Shown here piece after piece: positions 1 through 5,968 of a stretch of DNA of 6,334 nt. The stretch covers positions 2,182-8,515 of the forward strand of contig PAFF01000063.1 in the NCBI GenBank assembly GCA_002704045.1, in the 5' to 3' direction. The DNA comes from Fidelibacterota bacterium (GTDB lineage Bacteria > Fidelibacterota > Marinisomatia > SCGC-AAA003-L08 > GCA-002704045). The notes below the pieces were generated by a model. The model was not told the DNA's origin and searched no databases. It worked only from the letters and a program-made list of their open reading frames with translations. Position 1 is the stretch's first letter, and each line of letters opens with the position of its first letter. Made by a program: the position numbers and the translations under genes.

Positions 1-1347
1 GGAATTGAATTATTTGTGAGCTACAATTCAGCATCATCATGGGATTTAGTTAATAATTGGTGGCAATATTATGAAGATCCTGAAAATTTACTTCATGCTG
101 ATATTCCTGAAATACGTTTCTTTTTAGATAATGATAATAATGAGGTAGCATTAATTTCAACTGATGGTGGTTTATATATATCATATGATAATTTAAATAC
201 TACACAAAATTTATCTTTATATGGACTTGGTGTAAGTCAATATTACTCAACATATACTAAAAAAACATACCCTTATCACATCTATGCTGGTAGTCAAGAT
301 CAAGGTTTCCAAAGAACAATTGGAGATGAAGGCGGTATACTAGAATTTGAACAATCAATAAGTGGAGATTATGGGCATTTGTGCTCAGGAGATGGAGGAG
401 AAACTATTTGGTGTAATTATCCTGGCTTTACTATGTATTATGATAATCCTCAATTAGATGATAATGGTGCTATGCTTAATTTTCCTGGATCTGATTATCT
501 ATGGCTAGCTCCATTGATTGAGCATCCCACTGAGCCAAATAAGGCTTGGCTTGGAGGGGGTGGACCATCAGGAGGTGGACATATCATTGAGCTAACTAGT
601 GGTTCTTTTTCAATAAGTTACGAGGAACTACCATATAATTTCAACTCAAAAATATCAGCAATGGCTTATTCTCCAATTGACCCTTCTATTAGATTTGTTT
701 TAACAGAAGATGGAACTTTTTTCTATAGTTTAGATAGTGGAAATAATTGGACTCAAACATTTAACTTTTCAGGTCCACCTCCTCAATATTTTTATGGAGC
801 CACTATTTATCCCTCTCCATCACAAGTTAATACTGTTCTAATTGGAGGCAGTGGATATTCAAATCCTCCTGTATATAAAAGTCAAAATTTTGGTGAAAGT
901 TTTGTTCCATTTAACATTGGTTTACCAAGTACTCTTGTATATGAAATATCTGGAAATGATGAGGGAGATTTGTACTTCGCTGCGACAGAAATTGGTCCTT
1001 ACATTTATAGTGAGAATGAAAATCAATGGATGTATTTAGGGGGGGTATCTGCTCCAGATCAAATATATTGGTCTGTTGAATTTATTTCTGAACTTAATAC
1101 TGCTAGATTTGGAACGTATGGCCGTGGTATATGGGATTTTGCAATTGATGAATTTTATAATATTATACTTGGTGATATAAACGCTGATGATATTGTAAAT
1201 ATCCAAGACATAATTATAATAATAAATTTTATATTGGATTTATTAGAGCCTTCAGAACAGCAATCATTTTCAGCTAATATAAATGATGATGATGTAATTG
1301 ATGTACTTGATGTGATTTTATTAATTAATATTATTCTTGGAAGATAA
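1..1347 (+). CDS. Secreted Asp-box (BNR/sortilin-like) beta-propeller protein with C-terminal dockerin, 5'-truncated
   Basis: This is the C-terminal 448 residues of a larger protein; the frame is open to the left edge. A GTG at 16 could be called as a start, but it lies inside a propeller blade: the residues around it read GIELFVSYNSASSW, whose end (19-42) is a degenerate Asp box (S-x-D/N-x-G-x-x-W). A canonical Asp box, SLDSGNNW, lies at 727-750. Weaker copies are at 181-204 (SYDNLNTT) and 880-903 (SQNFGESF). The motifs GSQDQG, GDGGE and the late GTYGRGIWDF are typical of the sortilin/BNR propellers found in secreted proteins of FCB bacteria. A dockerin pair follows to the stop codon. Such proteins are normally exported and surface-bound or extracellular; the signal peptide would lie upstream of the window. 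No glycosidase catalytic set is recognisable, so binding or scaffolding is as likely as hydrolysis. The TAA stop shares its last base with the next gene's ATG, implying translational coupling. A G7 run lies at 1039-1045. The fold call is fairly sure; the function is unknown. Confidence 0.85.
   Translation, partial: GIELFVSYNSASSWDLVNNWWQYYEDPENLLHADIPEIRFFLDNDNNEVALISTDGGLYISYDNLNTTQNLSLYGLGVSQYYSTYTKKTYPYHIYAGSQDQGFQRTIGDEGGILEFEQSISGDYGHLCSGDGGETIWCNYPGFTMYYDNPQLDDNGAMLNFPGSDYLWLAPLIEHPTEPNKAWLGGGGPSGGGHIIELTSGSFSISYEELPYNFNSKISAMAYSPIDPSIRFVLTEDGTFFYSLDSGNNWTQTFNFSGPPPQYFYGATIYPSPSQVNTVLIGGSGYSNPPVYKSQNFGESFVPFNIGLPSTLVYEISGNDEGDLYFAATEIGPYIYSENENQWMYLGGVSAPDQIYWSVEFISELNTARFGTYGRGIWDFAIDEFYNIILGDINADDIVNIQDIIIIINFILDLLEPSEQQSFSANINDDDVIDVLDVILLINIILGR
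1171..1344 (+). other. Type I dockerin domain (two Ca-binding repeats) at the protein C-terminus
   Basis: Two F-hand-type calcium loops are visible. Repeat 1 reads DINADDIVNIQD (codons 1174-1209), an exact D-x-N-x-D-x3-N-x2-D pattern. Repeat 2 reads NINDDDVIDVLD (codons 1276-1311), with N, N, D, D, D at the same ligand positions. Each is followed by an Ile/Leu-rich helix (IIIIINFIL and VILLINIIL). The domain runs to the last residue of the protein. In cellulosomes dockerins bind cohesins; outside cellulosomes their partner is often unknown, and no cohesin is visible in this window. The start of the domain follows a short linker after the propeller's GRGIWDF end. Confidence 0.85.
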
Positions 1348-2519
1348 TGGTATTCTTTAAAATTATTTTTTTTATATTTTCATTTATCCAAGCTGATTTG
1401 AAATTATCAAAAATTAACGATGGTTTTGACAAACCAATTTATGTGACATCTTTTAAATTAAATCATAATTATCATTTTGTTGTAGAGCAAGATGGTATAA
1501 TTCAATTGTTAAAAAATAAAAAAAAGATGCCAAATCCATTTTTAGACATTAGTGATCGAGTCCATCAAACTTTTTATCCAGCGGATGAGAGAGGGTTATT
1601 AGGTCTTGCATTTCATCCAAAATTTTCTAGTAATGGCTATTTTTACGTCAATTATATTGATCAAGAAGGATATACAGTTATTTCTCGCTTTCGTTGCGAA
1701 GAAATGATTGTAAATAAAAAATCAGAAAAGATTCTACTGAAAATCTTACAGCCATATTCAAATCATAATGGTGGACACTTAGAATTTGGTCCTAATGGGT
1801 ACTTATATATTTCTGTTGGAGATGGGGGCTCCGCAGGTGATCCTGAGAATAGAGCACAAAATTTAAATAATTATTTTGGAAAAATTCTACGAATTGATGT
1901 CAATAATGGTGACCCATACGGTATTCCTAAAAACAACCCATTCATAGGTAAAAATAGTATTAATCAAGAGATTTGGTCCTATGGTCTTAGAAATGTATGG
2001 AGATTTTCATTTGATAAATTAAATGGAGATCTATACTTAGGAGATGTTGGCCAGAATAACTTTGAAGAAATTGATTTTGAATCTTCCTCAAGTAAAGGTG
2101 GCTTTAATTATGGTTGGAAAATCATGGAAGGATTTCATTGTTTTGAATCTTCAGAATGCAATTCTGAAAATTTAACACTACCAATTTATGAATATCCCAA
2201 TAATGCAAATTATATTAAGACATTAGCAGGTATTAAGCAAAAAGATAGAGATGGATGTTCTGTTACAGGTGGATATGTTTATCGTGGGAAGCTAATACCT
2301 GAATTGTATGGAAAATATATCTTTGGAGATTATTGCACCGGAAAAGTTTGGAGTTTTAATTATGATGGCAAAGAAATTTATAATTTTGAAAACCATACTA
2401 ATACTATAATGAAAAGCATTGCTAAAAAAAGTTTTTATCTTTCATCTTTTGGAGAGAATGATGATGGAGAATTATTTATGATTGATTATTCTGGCATATT
2501 GTATCAACTAATTGATTAA
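1347..2519 (+). CDS. Secreted PQQ-dependent sugar dehydrogenase-like protein (glucose/sorbosone dehydrogenase, GSDH family)
   Basis: This 390-residue protein has a short signal peptide (K5, hydrophobic 6-14, likely cut after A16 in FIQA|D), so it should act in the periplasm or outside the cell. The rest is a six-bladed GSDH propeller: ERGLLGLAFHP (81-91), NHNGGHLEFGPNG (139-151), GDGG (158-161), GKILRID (178-184), YGLRN (212-216), GDVGQNNFEEID (232-243), GGYVYRG (308-314) and SFGENDDGELF (367-377). By family comparison, His140, Asp159 and Arg215 match the catalytic His144/Asp163/Arg228 of Acinetobacter soluble glucose dehydrogenase, which oxidises aldoses at C1 with PQQ. Substrate and true PQQ use are inferred only; the family also includes HHIP-like proteins of other function. 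Cysteines 265/271 and 304/330 could form disulfides, fitting export. Length is usual for the family's short form and there is no dockerin or sorting tail. The ATG overlaps the upstream stop as TAATG, with a weak, close GGAAG at 1339-1343; translation is probably coupled to the propeller gene. Confidence 0.88.
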   Translation: MVFFKIIFFIFSFIQADLKLSKINDGFDKPIYVTSFKLNHNYHFVVEQDGIIQLLKNKKKMPNPFLDISDRVHQTFYPADERGLLGLAFHPKFSSNGYFYVNYIDQEGYTVISRFRCEEMIVNKKSEKILLKILQPYSNHNGGHLEFGPNGYLYISVGDGGSAGDPENRAQNLNNYFGKILRIDVNNGDPYGIPKNNPFIGKNSINQEIWSYGLRNVWRFSFDKLNGDLYLGDVGQNNFEEIDFESSSSKGGFNYGWKIMEGFHCFESSECNSENLTLPIYEYPNNANYIKTLAGIKQKDRDGCSVTGGYVYRGKLIPELYGKYIFGDYCTGKVWSFNYDGKEIYNFENHTNTIMKSIAKKSFYLSSFGENDDGELFMIDYSGILYQLID

Positions 2520-2602
2520 AAACATCTAAAGTCTTTACAAATAAGATATTTACATGGTTTTTATAATTAATAGGTTTAAATCTTCAGTAAATATTTTTTA
2601 AA

Positions 2603-2627
2603 TTTATTAATAAAATAATGATTTTAT
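2603..2627. repeat. AT-only palindrome and overlapping inverted repeat
   Basis: Bases 2603-2614 form a perfect 12-base palindrome, TTTATTAATAAA. Overlapping it, ATAAAAT (2610-2616) and ATTTTAT (2621-2627) form a perfect 7-base inverted repeat around a 4-base AATG loop. Because the stem is pure A/T it would be weak as an RNA terminator. It could instead be an AT-rich upstream promoter element or a protein site. In DNA this AT-rich, chance is a serious alternative explanation. Confidence 0.35.
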
Positions 2628-2651
2628 GGCATTGTATTTTCTCGTTATAAA
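2623..2651 (+). promoter_or_regulatory. Alternative sigma-70-type promoter upstream of uvrB
   Basis: A TATAAA hexamer at 2646-2651 is a good -10 element, but the partner at 17-base spacing, TTTATG (2623-2628), is a poor -35. A second option is TTGTAT (2632-2637) with TTAAAT (2655-2660), also at 17 bases, which would give an almost leaderless mRNA. Such matches are common by chance in AT-rich sequence, so neither is secure, though a promoter somewhere in this spacer is likely. Confidence 0.22.
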
Positions 2652-2676
2652 GTGTTAAATTATTGCCATTATGGCA
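2624..2676. repeat. TTATGGCA direct repeat with inverted TGCCAT, spanning the uvrB start
   Basis: TTATGGCA occurs at 2624-2631 and again at 2669-2676, 45 bases apart. The inverted word TGCCAT lies at 2664-2669, so TGCCAT-T-ATGGCA is a perfect 6-base inverted repeat centred on 2670 and containing the uvrB start codon. The words bracket the likely promoter and could be paired operator half-sites, or could fold as an RNA stem (2626-2631 with 2664-2669) that affects start-codon access. One copy is forced partly by coding sequence (Met-Ala). I infer no specific binding protein. Confidence 0.4.
2627..2642 (+). promoter_or_regulatory. Candidate sigma-54 (-24/-12) promoter for uvrB-purD-activator
   Basis: The sequence TGGCATTGTATTTTCT compares with the sigma-54 consensus TGGCAC-N5-TTGCW. 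The -24 half is matched by TGGCA, the spacing from the GG to the -12 C is correct, and the -12 half reads TTTCT, with T in place of the important -13 G. Transcription would start near 2653, leaving a leader of about 18 bases. The mismatch at the normally conserved GC doublet keeps this tentative. It gains weight because the gene two positions downstream encodes a sigma-54 activator. No activator site is identified. Confidence 0.28.
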
Positions 2677-4665
2677 GAATTAAAAGTTGTTTCAGAGTTT
2701 TCTCCTGCTGGAGACCAGCCAAAAGCTATAAAAGCTTTGTCTGATGGTATTAAAAATGGACAAAATTATCAAACCTTGCTCGGTATTACAGGTTCAGGCA
2801 AAACTTTTACCATGGCAAAAGTCATTGAATCTGTTCAAAAACCTTCAATAATTTTATCTCATAACAAGGTACTGGCAGCTCAACTCTACGGAGAGTTTAA
2901 GACATTGTTTCCAAACAATTCTGTTGAATTTTTTATTTCATACTATGACTACTATCAACCTGAAGCATATTTGCCGGTGACAGATACATTTATTGAAAAA
3001 GATATGTCTATGAATGAAGAAATTGATCGTTTAAGGTTAAGAGCAACCTCGTCTTTACTTAGCAGACAGGATGTTATTATAATAGCAAGCGTAAGTTGTA
3101 TATATGGTTTAGGTTCACCAACTGAGTATAAAAGTATGCTTGTTCATCTTGGAGTTGGTGATACATTAGAAATTAAATCTATTTTAAGAAACTTGGTAGA
3201 CATTCATTATATAAGAAATGAAATGGTTTTAGAACCTGGAACATTCAGAGTTAGAGGAGATATTTTAGAAATCTTTCCTATATATGATGAAAAACCATTA
3301 AGAATTGAATTTTTTGGAGATGAAATAGAAAAAATTTACACATTTGATAGTATGACTGGGTACAAAGTGCAAAATATAAATTCTTATGCTATTTATCCAG
3401 CAAAACACTTCGTAACAAATGAGAAAAATCTTAAATCTTCAATGAAAAATATCAGAATTGAATTGTCGGAAAGATTAAAAGAATTGAGAGGTAATGAGTC
3501 TTTGCTAGAAGCACAAAGATTAGAACAGAGGACTATCTATGATCTTGAAATGATGACTGAACTTGGATATTGTTCTGGTATTGAAAATTATTCACGACAT
3601 TTAGAACACAGAAAAGCTGGAGAGAGACCTAGCTGCTTGCTTGATTTTTTCCCTGATGATTATGTAATGTTCATAGATGAGTCGCATGTAACAATTCCTC
3701 AAGTTCGTGCTATGTATAATGGTGATAAGGCACGAAAATTAAATTTGATTGAATATGGATTTAGACTTCCATCTGCTCTTGATAACAGACCGATGAAATT
3801 TGAAGAATTTGAAAGTAGTATTAATCAGCTTATTTCAGTATCTGCTACACCTAGTGATTGGGAACTAGAAAAAACCTCAGGAGAGTTTGTTGAACAAATT
3901 ATTAGACCAACTGGTTTACTGGATCCTATTATAGTTGTTAAACCTACTGAAGGTCAAATTGATGATCTTATTAAAGAATGTAAAATAAGGATAAAAAAAA
4001 AACAAAAAGTTCTTATTACAACTTTAACAAAAAGAATGGCTGAAGATTTAACAGATTATTTAAATGGAGCTAATATTGCTACCGATTATCTGCATAGTGA
4101 TATTGATAGCATTAAAAGAGTTCAAATCTTACGATCACTACGCGTTGGTGTTATTGATGTTTTAGTAGGAATAAATTTGCTCAGAGAAGGTCTTGACCTG
4201 CCTGAGGTTTCTTTAGTAATAGTTTTGGATGCTGATAAAGAAGGTTTTTTAAGATCAAAATCTTCATTGATGCAAGTATCAGGCAGAGCGGCAAGAAATA
4301 GTGCAGGAAATGTATTTTTTTATGCAGATAAAATAACTAATTCCATGCAATACGTTATAGATGAAACTAATAGAAGGCGTAAAATTCAGAAAGATCATAA
4401 TAAGAAATATAATATAGTTCCAAAAACTATTATTAAATCCTTAGAAGAAATAAATTTGTCAACAAGGGTTGCTGATGAGGATAGTAATGAAGAAAATATT
4501 AAAAATTCAATTTTAGAGGATTTTAATATAGAAAATATAGAGAGTCAAGAAACCTTAGATAAAATGAAAAGAGAAATGTTAAAACACGCAAAGAATTTAC
4601 AATTTGAACAGGCTGCATTATTGAGAGATAAGATTAAGCAATATGAACAAAAAGTAAAAGGATAG
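2671..4665 (+). CDS. uvrB: Excinuclease ABC subunit B (UvrB), complete
   Basis: This 664-residue protein is the damage-verifying helicase-like subunit of nucleotide excision repair, loaded onto DNA by UvrA and then recruiting UvrC in the cytoplasm. Motifs in order: N-terminal SEFSPAGDQPKAI (8-20); Walker A GITGSGKT (38-45); beta-hairpin tyrosines in SYYDYYQPEAYLP (90-102); TFRVRGDILEIFP (191-203) in the UvrA-interacting part; DEAD-type Walker B FIDESH (334-339); YGFRLPSALDNRP (362-374); SATPSDWELE (391-400); motif V GINLLREGLDLPEV (500-513); motif VI QVSGRAARN (535-543); and a C-terminal UVR domain (about 625-660) that contacts UvrC. Length is normal. The start is fixed by homology of the first residues; no Shine-Dalgarno sequence precedes it. 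Small oddities are V-S in motif VI where T-I/T-V is usual, a QKDHNKKYN segment (573-581) where the family normally has Q-x2-YN-x2-H, and an A10 run at 3993-4002. LexA control is known in some bacteria, but I saw no recognised SOS box here. purD follows after 10 bases. Confidence 0.98.
   Translation: MAELKVVSEFSPAGDQPKAIKALSDGIKNGQNYQTLLGITGSGKTFTMAKVIESVQKPSIILSHNKVLAAQLYGEFKTLFPNNSVEFFISYYDYYQPEAYLPVTDTFIEKDMSMNEEIDRLRLRATSSLLSRQDVIIIASVSCIYGLGSPTEYKSMLVHLGVGDTLEIKSILRNLVDIHYIRNEMVLEPGTFRVRGDILEIFPIYDEKPLRIEFFGDEIEKIYTFDSMTGYKVQNINSYAIYPAKHFVTNEKNLKSSMKNIRIELSERLKELRGNESLLEAQRLEQRTIYDLEMMTELGYCSGIENYSRHLEHRKAGERPSCLLDFFPDDYVMFIDESHVTIPQVRAMYNGDKARKLNLIEYGFRLPSALDNRPMKFEEFESSINQLISVSATPSDWELEKTSGEFVEQIIRPTGLLDPIIVVKPTEGQIDDLIKECKIRIKKKQKVLITTLTKRMAEDLTDYLNGANIATDYLHSDIDSIKRVQILRSLRVGVIDVLVGINLLREGLDLPEVSLVIVLDADKEGFLRSKSSLMQVSGRAARNSAGNVFFYADKITNSMQYVIDETNRRRKIQKDHNKKYNIVPKTIIKSLEEINLSTRVADEDSNEENIKNSILEDFNIENIESQETLDKMKREMLKHAKNLQFEQAALLRDKIKQYEQKVKG
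4659..4662 (+). promoter_or_regulatory. Weak ribosome binding site for purD
   Basis: AGGA, within AAAAGGAT, lies at the end of uvrB, 13 bases before the purD ATG. That is longer than the usual spacing. It is the only purine-rich Shine-Dalgarno-like stretch near the start. Confidence 0.4.
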
Positions 4666-4675
4666 TTGAATTTAT

Positions 4676-5968
4676 ATGAAAAAAAATATTTTAGTTCTAG
4701 GTAGTGGTGGTAGAGAACATGCTTTTGTTTGGTCTTTATTGAAAGATCAGAAAATAGGAAAAATATATTGTGCTCCAGGTAATGGAGGTACTCAGGATAT
4801 TGCAAAAAATATTAATTTAGATATTAATAGTCCAAAACAAGTATTGAATTTTGTTAAAAAAAATAATATTGATCTTACAATAGTTGGTCCTGAAGCACCA
4901 CTAGAAAAAGGTATTGTTGATTATTTTGAAAATGAAAATAAATTAATTTTTGGACCATCAAAGTTTGCATCACAATTAGAAACCAGTAAAATATTTGCTA
5001 GAGAAGTTTTAAATAAATGCAATGTTAATCAACCAAATTTTTATATCTGTCATACGAGTAAAGATATTAAGAATTATTATGAAAAAAATGGATTGCCTTT
5101 TGTAATAAAGGTTGATGGATTGGCTGCAGGTAAAGGTGTTTTTGTATGCCACGAATTAAATGATGTCAATCATGCAATAGTTAGTATTTTTGATGAAAAT
5201 AACTTTGGTAAATCATCAAATAAAATTCTTATTGAAGAATGTTTGAAAGGTGAGGAGTTGTCTATTTTTGCTATTTGTGATGGAAAAAATTTTAAAGTTT
5301 TAAATACTGCACAAGACCATAAGAGGATTTTTGACAATGATCTTGGTCCTAATACAGGAGGAATGGGTGCTTATTCTCCAACACCTTTATCTACTGTAAG
5401 TTTAATAACTGAGGTTGAGGAAGAAATTTATAAACCTGTATTAAACTATATGAATGCCTTAGGATTTCCTTTTAAAGGTTTTTTATATGCTGGGCTTATG
5501 TTAGTTGATGGAAAACCTTTTGTTATTGAATTTAATGTAAGAATGGGCGACCCTGAAACTCAAGTTGTACTGCCATTACTGCAATCGTCTTTATATGATT
5601 TGATATATAAAGCAACTAGACAGGAATTAGATGACTGTAAAATTAAAAATTCAGACAAAACATCTGTCACTATTGTTTTGGCTTCAAATGGATATCCAAA
5701 TGAATATAAAAAAGGTCAAAAAATTTTAATAGATGACGATTTTTTAGTTTTTCATGCTGGAACAATAAAAAATAAAAATAGAATGATTGTTAATGGCGGA
5801 AGAGTTTTGAATGTGGTTGGTTTTGGAAATGATTTAGATGATGCAATAGCTGATGCATACGAAAATGTAAAAAAAATTCAATTCGAGGGTATGTATTTTA
5901 GAAAAGATATAGGTAAAAAAGGGTTGACTTATAAATCAAAAAATATCTTGGAGGATAAGAATGATTGA
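4676..5968 (+). CDS. purD: Phosphoribosylamine--glycine ligase (GAR synthetase), complete
   Basis: This 430-residue cytoplasmic ATP-grasp enzyme joins glycine to phosphoribosylamine with ATP, the second step of de novo purine synthesis. The N domain starts MKKNILVLGSGGREHA, with the nucleotide-style loop GSGGREHA at 9-16, CAPGNGGT (32-39) and VGPEAPLEKG (70-79). The ATP-grasp core shows FVIKVDGLAAGKGV (142-155), IEEC.KGEELS (186-196), DLGPNTGGMGAYSP (222-235) and FVIEFNVRMGDPETQ (282-296), which includes the GARS signature RMGDPETQ and the metal ligands Glu285/Asn287. The C domain runs from about 330 (VTIVLASNGYP) to the end (GGRVLNVVGFG, 374-384). All key residues appear intact and the length is usual. 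It starts 10 bases after uvrB and its last 8 bases overlap the next gene, so it sits in the middle of a transcription unit. No other pur genes are in view and no purine riboswitch or PurR-like box was seen. An A8 run follows the start codon (4679-4686). Confidence 0.98.
   Translation: MKKNILVLGSGGREHAFVWSLLKDQKIGKIYCAPGNGGTQDIAKNINLDINSPKQVLNFVKKNNIDLTIVGPEAPLEKGIVDYFENENKLIFGPSKFASQLETSKIFAREVLNKCNVNQPNFYICHTSKDIKNYYEKNGLPFVIKVDGLAAGKGVFVCHELNDVNHAIVSIFDENNFGKSSNKILIEECLKGEELSIFAICDGKNFKVLNTAQDHKRIFDNDLGPNTGGMGAYSPTPLSTVSLITEVEEEIYKPVLNYMNALGFPFKGFLYAGLMLVDGKPFVIEFNVRMGDPETQVVLPLLQSSLYDLIYKATRQELDDCKIKNSDKTSVTIVLASNGYPNEYKKGQKILIDDDFLVFHAGTIKNKNRMIVNGGRVLNVVGFGNDLDDAIADAYENVKKIQFEGMYFRKDIGKKGLTYKSKNILEDKND
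5950..5954 (+). promoter_or_regulatory. Strong Shine-Dalgarno for the sigma-54 activator
   Basis: GGAGG lies inside the purD 3' end, 6 bases before the ATG at 5961. It fixes the start of the downstream gene and contrasts with the missing or weak sites ahead of uvrB and purD. Confidence 0.8.

Larger units (their letters stand above)
2520..2670. other. Intergenic spacer between the GSDH gene and uvrB
   Basis: These 151 very AT-rich bases separate the two transcription units. I see no GC-rich stem followed by a T run, so no standard intrinsic terminator can be named for the upstream pair. The region holds an AT-only palindrome and hairpin (2603-2627), repeated TGGCA words (2624-2676) and promoter-like elements described separately. 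The only ATG-started frame inside it that I traced encodes 15 residues (2554-2601) and has no support as a gene. Confidence 0.8.

Noticed and set aside
16..18. GTG as the true start of the first gene
   Set aside because: The frame is open to the window edge and the residues around it form part of a propeller blade with an Asp-box-like motif, so the protein almost certainly begins upstream.
842..1039. 65-residue open frame on the + strand inside the propeller gene
   Set aside because: It is fully contained in the well-supported propeller frame, has no ribosome binding site and no recognisable domain; it is a shadow.
2562..2567. Perfect TATAAT hexamer
   Set aside because: No -35 element at 16-18 bases upstream; the nearest TTTACA words (2534 and 2549) are at 22 and 7 bases, and chance TATAAT is common in AT-rich DNA.
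2520..2600. Intrinsic terminator after the GSDH gene
   Set aside because: Only tiny or AT-only inverted repeats are present (for example AAAG-T-CTTT at 2528-2536), with no GC-rich stem followed by a T run.
2554..2601. 15-codon ATG frame in the spacer
   Set aside because: Too short, no Shine-Dalgarno and no recognisable leader-peptide features.
2520..2670. LexA/SOS box ahead of uvrB
   Set aside because: No CTGT-N8-ACAG or Gram-positive-type GAAC-N4-GTTC sequence was seen; the TGCCAT/ATGGCA repeat does not match a known SOS box.
4545..4805. 86-residue open frame on the - strand across the uvrB-purD junction
   Set aside because: It lies opposite the conserved UVR domain of UvrB and the N-terminus of PurD, and its sequence is low-complexity; it is a shadow of the two real genes.
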